This document shows, piece by piece, positions 43,267-50,583 of a stretch of 64,000 bases of DNA. Numbering within the stretch: position 1 is the first letter of the stretch; every line of letters begins with the position of its first letter. The translations under genes and the position numbers were made by a program. The stretch covers positions 78,565 through 142,564 of the forward strand of contig JANNCV010000001.1 of the NCBI GenBank assembly GCA_031386985.1, in the 5' to 3' direction. The stretch is from JANJUB01 sp031386985. GTDB lineage: Bacteria; Armatimonadota; Fimbriimonadia; Fimbriimonadales; Fimbriimonadaceae. The notes under the pieces are model-generated. The model was given only the letters and a program-made list of their open reading frames with translations. It was not told the DNA's origin and searched no databases.

Positions 43267-44035
43267 CCGTTTTCTTTCGACGGCGCAGTAACATTGAGCC
43301 GACCGCGAAACACGCAAGCGTCGCTGGCTCTGGAACGGGGTTTAGTGCCATTCCCGTAGTGTCTTTGTGTGGCCCAGCACTGATAAAACTGGTTGCAGCG
43401 GTGGCGGTTGAAACTGTGTAGAAATAGCGATGGTAAAAGCTTACGGCATAGAGCGTGCCGGAGGCATCAAAGTCAATATCGCTGAAGTAGCTAAACGGGT
43501 CGCTGTTGGCCATCGAACCGATGAGAGTTGCCGAAGTTGCGAAAGCTGGAACGTGGAGCAGGCGGTCGGTGTTGAGCCCGACGTGGGCACTGAGATAAAT
43601 ATCGCCCGTTGTCGGCTGGAATGCGACGCCCTCGACCGTCGCCGTGGTTGGAATGGAAATAACTTGAGAATAGGTCACCGCGAAAAGGCCGAGGTCATAA
43701 AAAAATAGCTCCTGAGACGCATTACTGTATCCCCACACTCCGCCAACTCCATAGTCAAGGTCGCCGATCTGGCTTTTGCCGGTCGCGCCAATCGGGATAG
43801 GACTCCCGGTAACGTCCCACAGGACGCCGCCGGAGTTCGCGATGATCAAATTGCCGGCGCTCGTTCGGGCAAGGCTGTCGGTAACAAATGGCGTGCTGCC
43901 GTAAAGCACGCTCCCGTTTGTGGCGACGTTTACGGTATCAATCGTTGCATTTGAGTTAGATATCCAAGCGATCGGGGCCGCGCGTGAAATCGAGGCAAAA
44001 AACGCTAGGCAGCCGAGTGAAAATAGTGGGCGCAT
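43256..44035 (-). CDS. PEP-CTERM sorted secreted protein
   Basis: 259 aa. A signal peptide ends near SRA-AP. A repetitive beta-rich body follows (DSLARTSAGNLIIANSGGVLWDVTGS, GVAFQPTTGDIYLSA, DIDFDASGTLYAVSF), consistent with a six- or seven-bladed propeller. The C-terminus VPEPATLACFAVGSMLL plus RRRKK is a canonical PEP-CTERM signal, recognised by an exosortase that would cleave and process the protein at the membrane. No exosortase gene is in the window. Its 3' end overlaps the convergent metallopeptidase gene by 11 nt. Confidence 0.85.
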   Translation of the reverse strand: MRPLFSLGCLAFFASISRAAPIAWISNSNATIDTVNVATNGSVLYGSTPFVTDSLARTSAGNLIIANSGGVLWDVTGSPIPIGATGKSQIGDLDYGVGGVWGYSNASQELFFYDLGLFAVTYSQVISIPTTATVEGVAFQPTTGDIYLSAHVGLNTDRLLHVPAFATSATLIGSMANSDPFSYFSDIDFDASGTLYAVSFYHRYFYTVSTATAATSFISAGPHKDTTGMALNPVPEPATLACFAVGSMLLRRRKKTATS

Positions 44036-44041
44036 AAATCT

Positions 44042-44047
44042 ACTTTA
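44042..44047 (-). promoter_or_regulatory. Candidate -10 box of leaderless PEP-CTERM transcript
   Basis: TAAAGT on the minus strand ends 6 nt before ATG 44035. Confidence 0.4.
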
Positions 44048-44117
44048 TCACAGGAACTAGCGAGATTTGCCAATTCCTTGAAAAACCCCGTAAAACTAAG
44101 CTCGACGAAGGATATCC

Positions 44118-45257
44118 TTAGCGATAACGGGCGGCTGCCGCTACAAGCGAGCGCATTTTAGATGCAGCTATCTCCTCGTCGTTCATTTCACGCTCACTGA
44201 AAGTTGCAAAGCCGCAGTCGGGGTTTAGGAACAAGCGATCTGGGCTCCAATGCTGAAGGGCTTCATCAATACTGGCGCAAATTTCGTCAGGGCTTTCTAC
44301 CTCGGGAGTTCGAGGGTTTACGGCACCTAAACCCAGTTCCTTTTCACCAAAAGGGATCAGGTCACCGGCGCGCGGTGTCGCATATTCAAGAACTAGTTGA
44401 TCAACATTCATCCGTTCGAACCACGGAGCCAGCGGAGCGTAGTTACCGACGAGAAGAGTCTCCTCTCGCGTACTCCAGTTTCCGCGACAAACATGCAGGC
44501 CGATTCTCGGGCGACGAGGGTGGTCTTTAACTTTGGCAACAATTTCGTTGAGCATTTTCAAAGCCCATTCGAGCTCCTGGCTCGGATCATTTCGCGATGC
44601 CAGCGCGGCACACATGAATGTTCGCGTTTTGCCCTGTGTGAAGACCAATTCTGTAAAGACGGGCTCATCAAACTGGACAAAGTCGGCCCCCAAATCAGCA
44701 AGAGCCATTAGCTCGTTTGACAAGATTTCGACTACGACATCGCCCAGAGCTTCCTTAGTAGGATAGGCACGTTGAGTGACCTCGGGTACCCATAAAGCTC
44801 GGGTTAAGATGTACGGTCCAGGAAGAGTTACTTTGATAGCCCGGTCCGTTAGCTTTCGAACAAACTGGTAATCGCCGCTCGCAAGTGGGTCTCGAACCGA
44901 GATCGGACCGATGCAAGTTGGATTTCGGATCGCAAATGAGGGCACGTCCAGCCGTTGTAGGAGCTCCTCAAATCCCTCCTTGTCATCAACGTACTCCATC
45001 ATTTCGGCGAGCGTCATCAGTTGTACGCCTTGTAGCTTTTCAGACACGAAAGAATAGAAGTTATCTCGCCTTAGCTCGCCATCCGTGATAATGTCTACAC
45101 CGATATCTTCTTGGAGGCGGACGATTCGCTCAATCTCGCGATCTGCAACTTGATCGAATGCTTGGGAGGTTCCCCTCCCGGATTGCTTGGCTCGCTGCGC
45201 CAGAATGAGTTCGCGGCTCCTCGGCCATGATCCGACCATTGTGACGGGCAGATTCAA
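44118..45257 (-). CDS. MetE C-terminal-like zinc thiol methyltransferase
   Basis: About 379 aa, one barrel only, like the catalytic half of cobalamin-independent methionine synthase. It keeps the zinc set His and Cys in LHVCRGN, Glu in LVLEYATPRAGDL, and Cys in NPDCGFATF, plus DIITDGELRRDNF and FVQFDEPVF. Core-MetE relatives transfer methyl or alkyl groups to thiols (methionine synthesis, epoxyalkane:CoM transferase). TTG 45257 is chosen as start: it overlaps the previous stop as TTGA and has AGGA upstream. The longer frame from 45326 would overlap that gene by 73 nt. Last gene of a four-gene operon. Confidence 0.85.
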   Translation of the reverse strand: MNLPVTMVGSWPRSRELILAQRAKQSGRGTSQAFDQVADREIERIVRLQEDIGVDIITDGELRRDNFYSFVSEKLQGVQLMTLAEMMEYVDDKEGFEELLQRLDVPSFAIRNPTCIGPISVRDPLASGDYQFVRKLTDRAIKVTLPGPYILTRALWVPEVTQRAYPTKEALGDVVVEILSNELMALADLGADFVQFDEPVFTELVFTQGKTRTFMCAALASRNDPSQELEWALKMLNEIVAKVKDHPRRPRIGLHVCRGNWSTREETLLVGNYAPLAPWFERMNVDQLVLEYATPRAGDLIPFGEKELGLGAVNPRTPEVESPDEICASIDEALQHWSPDRLFLNPDCGFATFSEREMNDEEIAASKMRSLVAAAARYR

Positions 45258-46069
45258 GACCAGAATCCTAACGCGTCGGTCGCGTGACCCAGAGGGCCGA
45301 AACCACTGGTCCGGCCAGACTCCCACTTCTTTAACCCTTCCATATCCATCATTTCTTGGTGTTCCGGATTGTCGTAAGACATCGCAAACAACGCTTCAAG
45401 GAATCTCTTTTCATCGGAAACAGGGAAGTCTTCGCGTACCGTGAAGACGCAGTGATCAAACAGGTCGGTTGTCGCAAGGACTTGCACTTTGGTCGGGTCA
45501 GCCGTGCCATCGCTTGACCAGAGCTGCCAGTTTAAGTCAAGGCACCAGCAGGCGTCGGCTCGACCAGAAAGCAGGGCTTGAAGCGCATCCTTCTCGCCTC
45601 CAATGTGATCTCCGTGTTTTCCAACGAGCACGTCGAAACGTAGGACATCGTAATCTGTTACGGGTCTCAGCCCATGCTTGAGCAAGAATCCCTGTGGGAT
45701 CAACGTCGCTTGAGGAGAGTCCTTCGCCCCAAAAGCAACCGTCTTTCCCTTGAGTTCGGCAACGGATGTGATGCCGGAGTCGGTTCGGACAATGGCGCGA
45801 GAAACACGGTCTCGATCCGAATCTCGCATCGCGATCGCTCGGCAGGTGCCGGCGGAGAGGCGTTGCGAGTCTAGCCACGCCAATGGGCTATTCCAGGCAA
45901 CATCAATATGTCCCTCGTTGAGCGCTCGCACCTGGATCTCGTAGTTTGTATAGTAAACGATTTCAATAGGGCAACCGCGTTCTTCGAAGAATCGGCGAAT
46001 GATATCCCAGATGATCGTGACTTTGGGATCGTAAACGACGGCGCCTACCAAGATTGGTTTTTCGCTCAT
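45254..46069 (-). CDS. PhnD-like type 2 periplasmic-binding-fold protein without signal peptide
   Basis: About 271 aa from ATG 46069, which overlaps the upstream stop as TGATG and has GGAG 13 nt upstream. PhnD-type features: LVGAVVYDPKVTIIWDIIRRFFEE, EGHIDVAWNSPLAWL, GITSVAELKGKTVAFGAKDSPQATLIPQGFL and ALLSGRADACWCLDLNWQ. The mature-like sequence starts right at residue 4 with no signal peptide or lipobox, and no ABC permease or ATPase gene is adjacent. It is therefore probably a cytoplasmic binding protein or an enzyme of this fold (compare MqnA/MqnD, Thi5). The ligand is unknown. Confidence 0.8.
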   Translation of the reverse strand: MSEKPILVGAVVYDPKVTIIWDIIRRFFEERGCPIEIVYYTNYEIQVRALNEGHIDVAWNSPLAWLDSQRLSAGTCRAIAMRDSDRDRVSRAIVRTDSGITSVAELKGKTVAFGAKDSPQATLIPQGFLLKHGLRPVTDYDVLRFDVLVGKHGDHIGGEKDALQALLSGRADACWCLDLNWQLWSSDGTADPTKVQVLATTDLFDHCVFTVREDFPVSDEKRFLEALFAMSYDNPEHQEMMDMEGLKKWESGRTSGFGPLGHATDALGFWS

Positions 46070-47226
46070 CAGAAGAGCTCCATTCCGCACAGGGCCTTGC
46101 CAACAAAGTCATGCAGCACATCGCTCGTTGGGGCCATCACGGACATGGCTCGAGCATCGCGGAAAATGCGCTCAAGACCGAGTTGCTTGCTAAACGCAGC
46201 TCCCCCGCAGGCCCTCATACCGAGATCCGTGACCTCCAAGGCGGCTTCGGCGGCTTGCGCTTTGGTGCCTAAACACCATAGCATGCCAGTCGGATCGCCC
46301 CCCTCTAGCGCATCAATAGTTGTTGCCAGATAGGAACGGGCCTGATCTGTTCGCAATCGCATGCGTGCAAGCCGCTCCCTCAAATTAGGAAGGTCGGCGA
46401 GAGATTGACCGAGATGCTGCAGTTTTTGACCGACAAGGTGACCCTGAGTAGCAGCAACGGCGGCCTCGCAACATCCAATGGAAACTGCACTGTTTCCGAT
46501 TGCGAAGGTCGGCAGAACAGCACCCATCATAGTATCCATTGCCTTTCCAGACTCGGTTAGGGCCCGACTGTTTGGTATTCGAAGATCTTCCATGACCATG
46601 GGCGCACTCGCATTTCCCCTCATTCCAAGTGCGTTCCACGGCGACTCGATTCGAAAGCCTTTGTCGTCGCCCTCAATCAGATAAAGAGTTATCGCCATCG
46701 GATTATCGGATCCGGCTGCGCGAGTTGTGGCGACGTAGCCTTGAGCGTGGCCCGCGCTCGTTACCCATGACTTGATGCCTTGGAGGACAACAAAATCGCC
46801 GTCATCTTGGGCTTGACTGACCGGCGCCCAAAAGTGGCTACGGCTTCCCCTTTCACTCCAAGCGAGAGTGCTGAGATGCTTACCGGCGGCGGCGGCACGA
46901 AGCTGAACCTCAGCGCGATCAGGAGCCGCATTGTAGGCGGCAACCCCGCAAAGGTGCATTAGATATACCATGGAGGTCGAAGCACAGCGCTGGGCGACCG
47001 TGTCAACGGCGGCCGCCACGACTCGAAGTCCTTGACCGAGTCCGCCCTGTTCCGATGAGATATTGAGCCCCCAGAAACCGGCTTCGCCCAGGGCCCGCAT
47101 GGATTCACTGGGAAATCGGCCCGATTCATCCACTTCGGCGGCATTGGGGGCGATGTGCTTGTCAGCGATCGAGCTCAATCGCTCGATCAGTTGGAGTTGT
47201 TCTGCGTTCAATCGGTAAGTGTTCAT
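46069..47226 (-). CDS. Acyl-CoA dehydrogenase-fold flavoprotein lacking the catalytic Glu
   Basis: 385 aa. N-terminal helical domain, beta domain (LAWSERGSRSHFWAPVSQ, GIKSWVTSAGHAQGYV) and C-terminal helical domain (RMRLRTDQARSYLATTID). In the region where dehydrogenases have LERxxRDARxxxIYEGTSEIQ this protein reads LERIFRDARAMSVMAPTSDVL, so the general-base Glu is Ala. That pattern fits flavin monooxygenases or sulfur-compound oxidases of the fold (DszC/SfnB-like) rather than a fatty-acyl dehydrogenase. Start ATG 47226 overlaps the OsmC stop as ATGA. It is coupled to the PhnD-like gene downstream. Confidence 0.85.
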   Translation of the reverse strand: MNTYRLNAEQLQLIERLSSIADKHIAPNAAEVDESGRFPSESMRALGEAGFWGLNISSEQGGLGQGLRVVAAAVDTVAQRCASTSMVYLMHLCGVAAYNAAPDRAEVQLRAAAAGKHLSTLAWSERGSRSHFWAPVSQAQDDGDFVVLQGIKSWVTSAGHAQGYVATTRAAGSDNPMAITLYLIEGDDKGFRIESPWNALGMRGNASAPMVMEDLRIPNSRALTESGKAMDTMMGAVLPTFAIGNSAVSIGCCEAAVAATQGHLVGQKLQHLGQSLADLPNLRERLARMRLRTDQARSYLATTIDALEGGDPTGMLWCLGTKAQAAEAALEVTDLGMRACGGAAFSKQLGLERIFRDARAMSVMAPTSDVLHDFVGKALCGMELF

Positions 47227-47666
47227 AGGAGTTGCATTTCAAGATTCAGGGTCGCTCCCTTTCGTAAGGTTGCGACAAGGGGAGAGCGTTTGAGCACCTC
47301 CATCCATACGCTTTGGAGCGCCTCGGGCGTGGCCGGACTGGCCACAGAAAGAGTGACGGTTGCTTGTGAAAGCGAAGGCTCGCCTTCTTCACCGACGACT
47401 CCTAAGGCAAAAAGCTCGTTTTGGAGTTGGCCGGTTACGCGGGCTTCAATTTGGTCTATTGGGAGTCGCCGGCGGTTGCTTAGATCGGAAAAGCGAAGAA
47501 CGATGTCGGCACCGAGCGCTCCAAGCATAGCTTCGAGGGCAGAGGTTCCGAGAGAGGCGGCACCGAAATCAAGAGCCTGACCGACTACAAAACTGTGCGC
47601 CCGAGTACGGACGATGGCTGTTCCTTCGCGTGTCGAACCGACACGCGTTGTCCACGTGTGATTCAA
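47223..47666 (-). CDS. OsmC family protein
   Basis: 147 aa. OsmC/Ohr fold: LGTSALEAMLGALGADIVLRFSDLSNRRR is the central helix, where Ohr-type peroxidases place one active Cys; none is present here. TVTLSVASPATPEALQSVWMEVLKRSPLVATLRKG corresponds to the C-terminal half. Redox-active Cys residues are absent, so it is not a classical thiol peroxidase and may instead bind a small molecule. TTG 47666 is used: GGCGGAAG precedes it and it overlaps the stop of an upstream mini-ORF as TTGA. First full gene of the four-gene operon. Confidence 0.75.
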   Translation of the reverse strand: MNHTWTTRVGSTREGTAIVRTRAHSFVVGQALDFGAASLGTSALEAMLGALGADIVLRFSDLSNRRRLPIDQIEARVTGQLQNELFALGVVGEEGEPSLSQATVTLSVASPATPEALQSVWMEVLKRSPLVATLRKGATLNLEMQLL

Positions 47667-47699
47667 CTTCCGCCCTCTGGATATCGCCTCTCATCCGTC
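47664..47699 (-). CDS. Possible 12-14 codon leader ORF before OsmC
   Basis: A short frame reading MTDERRYPEGGS ends at a TGA that overlaps the OsmC TTG start as TTGA. A TAAACT sequence lies 7 nt before its ATG, which fits the leaderless-promoter pattern of this window. It may serve only to deliver ribosomes to the weak TTG start. The peptide has no regulatory codon bias. Confidence 0.3.
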
Positions 47700-47824
47700 A
47701 TTGCCATAAGTTTACCGATAACCCGCGCAAAACCACAGAAAATCCAGGCCAAAGAGGATAAAGACGCGCCGCAAGGTTGAGTAACCGCGTGGAAGAGCCA
47801 GACAACTTGGCGCCAAGTTGTAAA

Positions 47825-47854
47825 CAAAAAAGCCCCCCGGCAAGCCGGGGGGCT
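47825..47854 (-). terminator. Intrinsic terminator of the secreted hydrolase gene
   Basis: On the minus strand an 11-bp perfect stem AGCCCCCCGGC/GCCGGGGGGCT with a 2-nt loop is followed by six T. It begins 15 bp after the stop of the hydrolase gene (47869). Confidence 0.85.
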
Positions 47855-47868
47855 CTCTTTGGGCAATC

Positions 47869-49980
47869 TTACTGGATACGAGTGATTCGGATCTTTGTAT
47901 TTACCCTATTGCTGACGCCCCACCAGATTGGCTTGACGGTCAGAATCTGCCCTCCAGGGCCGCTCACGTCACCTAGGATGGTGTTCGTTCGTGTGTCAAA
48001 GTAAAGGTACATCGAGGTTTGACCAGGAGTTGGACTAAGCACACATTGGTCATGGGGATCTGGCCAATCACGCTCGATTGCCGAGATCCGGATAGGAATG
48101 ATCGTGCCTGCGTAGTTGTTGATGGTAAAGGTCGGGTTTGATGTGACATTGCTATTGTCCTCCGCCAAGTTCACTGTCCGCTCGGTTGCACCAAGTCGAA
48201 CCGTCAACGTGAAATCAGCGCCCGAGAGGTAGTCAAGATCGTTTGCTGCATCCTGAACCTGCATCACTTCCACCTTGATGCCGGTTTTGGGGGTTACCGG
48301 ATAGTCATAGATAGACCAGCCACTTCGACGCGCACCAGGGGCATAGACATTTGGCCCGGCTACCTGGATTAGCTCGTTGTGAATCCAAGCCCCGTTGCCA
48401 GGATTGAACATCATTGATCCATGGTTGTCCACATCCCAAGGTAGCATCCCACCGTAGAGCGACGTGTCGAAGACTCTATAGATGTTCGGACTGTTCAAGT
48501 GATAGGCATGCGCCGAATCCCAAGCGAGGAATCCGTCTGAATCCCATTCGCCATCGGCTACGCCAGAGCGATAAGGGTTGCCAAGAAAGAACGTGTTAGC
48601 AAGAGTTCGAATAGTGGCCGGATTTGGGAACCAGGCTGCGTAAAGTTGGCGAGCCGTGCTTGGACCAACTCCCGCAAATGGGCTCGCCGTGCGATCGCCC
48701 GCCGGGTGCTCGGCAAATCCCCAAGGCATTTTGCCGTCGTTGCCATACCCTTCCAAATGGAGCAAGTTATTGATAAGGTACAGTGCCGATGCTTCCTTCG
48801 AGGGCCTTGTTCCCGTGATTAGGTCAAATGCGCTGACCGGGTTGTAAACCCCACCACCAAGAAGGAAAACCTTGCGGCTTTGATCATAGTAAGTCCCACC
48901 TGGGCTCCTACCGGCAGAAGTGTAGATCGGTACAAGCGGGCCGCCAGCAACTCGTTGAGCCGTGCTTGGGTGCAAGATTCCCGTATTGTATTCGGGCATT
49001 CTTTGTAGGTCCTGAAGGCAATCGCGCTTTCCGGAAACCGCGTCGAGAGCCATCTTGACGGTTTCTCTGGCTTTGGCTCTCATCTGAGTCTGGGTCAGTC
49101 CGCCGTTCGTAGCCCAATTGTAAGTATCAATGAAGCTGTAGATAATCGCGTAGCCATTGGCCGCGATGAAATCGGCGACATCACCAGCCGGGTCACCGAT
49201 AAATGTGCCCTCGTGCGGAGCGGAAAGGGTTTGGACTAGGACAACGCGCTTTCGTAGGTAATCACATCTCAGTCTTTGGGTCGCCGTCAGCTTGTTTCCC
49301 CATAAATCGCCGCCAGTAGGGTTGGCAAGGATTGCTCGGGCGATGACTCCGCCAAAGCTATGGCCGACCATGTAAATCTGAGGTTGCCTCGCTTCGGGGA
49401 GGTGACCATAGGTTACGGTGTAGCTATGATAAACCTCTTCAATCGTTTCCGCTAACTGTGGGATCAAGTGTTTCGATCCGTCACGGGTGTTAACCATAAC
49501 CATCGTGGACTGGGCCCCTGGCTTGGTGTAAAAGTTCACATATTCCTTAACGAACTGGGTGTTGTTCTCATACGTGGTTGAAATGTTCAACCCCGCGTAA
49601 GGAAACACGATTGGGGCTAAGTCAAACAAGTTCGAGTCCGTCGTGGTCGGCTGCCAGTCCGCTTTTGTCGTTTGCCGGATTCGTAGTGATCCTCCGATCT
49701 TTGGGGTGATCACAACCGAGTCTGTCTGATCCAATTTTCCCTGCAGGCCCTTAATGAAGTCGTAACCCCAATAGTGCCTAGCATGTCCGGATCGGGCGAT
49801 GAACTGGTCAGGGCTTTCAGTTGGCTTTGGGGAAACCCCGTGCAAAAGCAAAACGAGACGGGGACGAGTTTGATTGATCGAGAACGGGGCAGTGGACTGG
49901 GCCTGGCCGGTTGTAGACAATCCAAGCGAGGCGGTGATGCCGCCTATTATCGCAAATGTTTTGTAAGAGAGTAGTTTCAT
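47869..49980 (-). CDS. Secreted alpha/beta-hydrolase (lipase/esterase-like)
   Basis: 703 aa. The signal peptide ends after GQAQS (about 29). The hydrolase domain begins RLVLLLHGVSP (oxyanion HG, 47-48) and has the nucleophile elbow VGHSFGG with Ser208. The region 250-560 holds the cap and cap-linked His/Asp candidates (WDVDNHGSMMFNPGNGAWIHNE). The last 120 residues form a beta-sandwich (IKVEVMQVQDAANDLDYLSG, TPGQTSMYLYFDTR). AAAGGAG before ATG 49980 is a strong ribosome-binding site. It likely hydrolyses lipids or polyesters outside the cell. An intrinsic terminator follows. Confidence 0.8.
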   Translation of the reverse strand: MKLLSYKTFAIIGGITASLGLSTTGQAQSTAPFSINQTRPRLVLLLHGVSPKPTESPDQFIARSGHARHYWGYDFIKGLQGKLDQTDSVVITPKIGGSLRIRQTTKADWQPTTTDSNLFDLAPIVFPYAGLNISTTYENNTQFVKEYVNFYTKPGAQSTMVMVNTRDGSKHLIPQLAETIEEVYHSYTVTYGHLPEARQPQIYMVGHSFGGVIARAILANPTGGDLWGNKLTATQRLRCDYLRKRVVLVQTLSAPHEGTFIGDPAGDVADFIAANGYAIIYSFIDTYNWATNGGLTQTQMRAKARETVKMALDAVSGKRDCLQDLQRMPEYNTGILHPSTAQRVAGGPLVPIYTSAGRSPGGTYYDQSRKVFLLGGGVYNPVSAFDLITGTRPSKEASALYLINNLLHLEGYGNDGKMPWGFAEHPAGDRTASPFAGVGPSTARQLYAAWFPNPATIRTLANTFFLGNPYRSGVADGEWDSDGFLAWDSAHAYHLNSPNIYRVFDTSLYGGMLPWDVDNHGSMMFNPGNGAWIHNELIQVAGPNVYAPGARRSGWSIYDYPVTPKTGIKVEVMQVQDAANDLDYLSGADFTLTVRLGATERTVNLAEDNSNVTSNPTFTINNYAGTIIPIRISAIERDWPDPHDQCVLSPTPGQTSMYLYFDTRTNTILGDVSGPGGQILTVKPIWWGVSNRVNTKIRITRIQ

Positions 49981-50124
49981 TTTGTTGACGCGCTCCTTTG
50001 CGCTGATAAGATTGTAGGGGGTGGGCGTTACAAGGCAAGGCGTACGGCGTTACAAACGCGTTACAAATGAGATGTTTGCGGTTTTAGAGTCAGATTCGCC
50101 TTTCAAATGTGGGAATATCTCTTT

Positions 50125-50583
50125 ATGAAAACAGCAAATGACCGCCAATGGCTGACTAGCCAGCAGACAGATCTGCTTAGAGCGTCCTTCGTACGGCTCA
50201 TTCCGGCGTGCGAATCGGTAAGCGAAACGATCTATGCGACCTTGTTTGAAAGGCACCCCGAGTTGAAGCCACGGTTTCCCCAAGACATGCAACTTCAGCA
50301 AGAAAAGCTAGTCTTGATGCTCGCATCAGCCGTTGACATGCTCAAGGATCGAAAGGAGTTTGAGACGACTTGCGCTGAATTGGGACGTAGACACCTCGCA
50401 TATGGAGCGGTGGCGGCTCACTATCCAATCGTTGCAACGTTAACGCTTGAAGCAATTGGGGATGCGGCCGCGCCCCCCCTGAGCCCCGAGGAGCGCGAAA
50501 GCTGGGAGCTCCTCTTTGACCTCATCGGCACCTCAATGCTCAGCGGAGCGAGTCAAACAGAGAAAGTCCCGCCTCGAGCGTGA
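50125..50583 (+). CDS. Single-domain globin
   Basis: 152 aa from ATG 50125, preferred to 50107 because GGGAA lies about 10 nt upstream. The globin fold is clear: LLRASFVRLIPACESVSETIYATLFERHPELKPRF (helices A-C), proximal His90 in LGRRHLAYGA, and Gln near the distal position. This resembles the haem domain of flavohaemoglobins, without a reductase domain. It should bind O2, NO or CO. Its 3' end overlaps the convergent SARP-type regulator by 44 nt, so the two may affect each other's expression. Confidence 0.85.
   Translation: MKTANDRQWLTSQQTDLLRASFVRLIPACESVSETIYATLFERHPELKPRFPQDMQLQQEKLVLMLASAVDMLKDRKEFETTCAELGRRHLAYGAVAAHYPIVATLTLEAIGDAAAPPLSPEERESWELLFDLIGTSMLSGASQTEKVPPRA

Noticed and set aside
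47700..47866. 67-aa minus-strand ORF before OsmC
   Set aside because: Most of it runs through the intrinsic terminator of the neighbouring gene; only the last 12-14 codons look usable as a mini-ORF.
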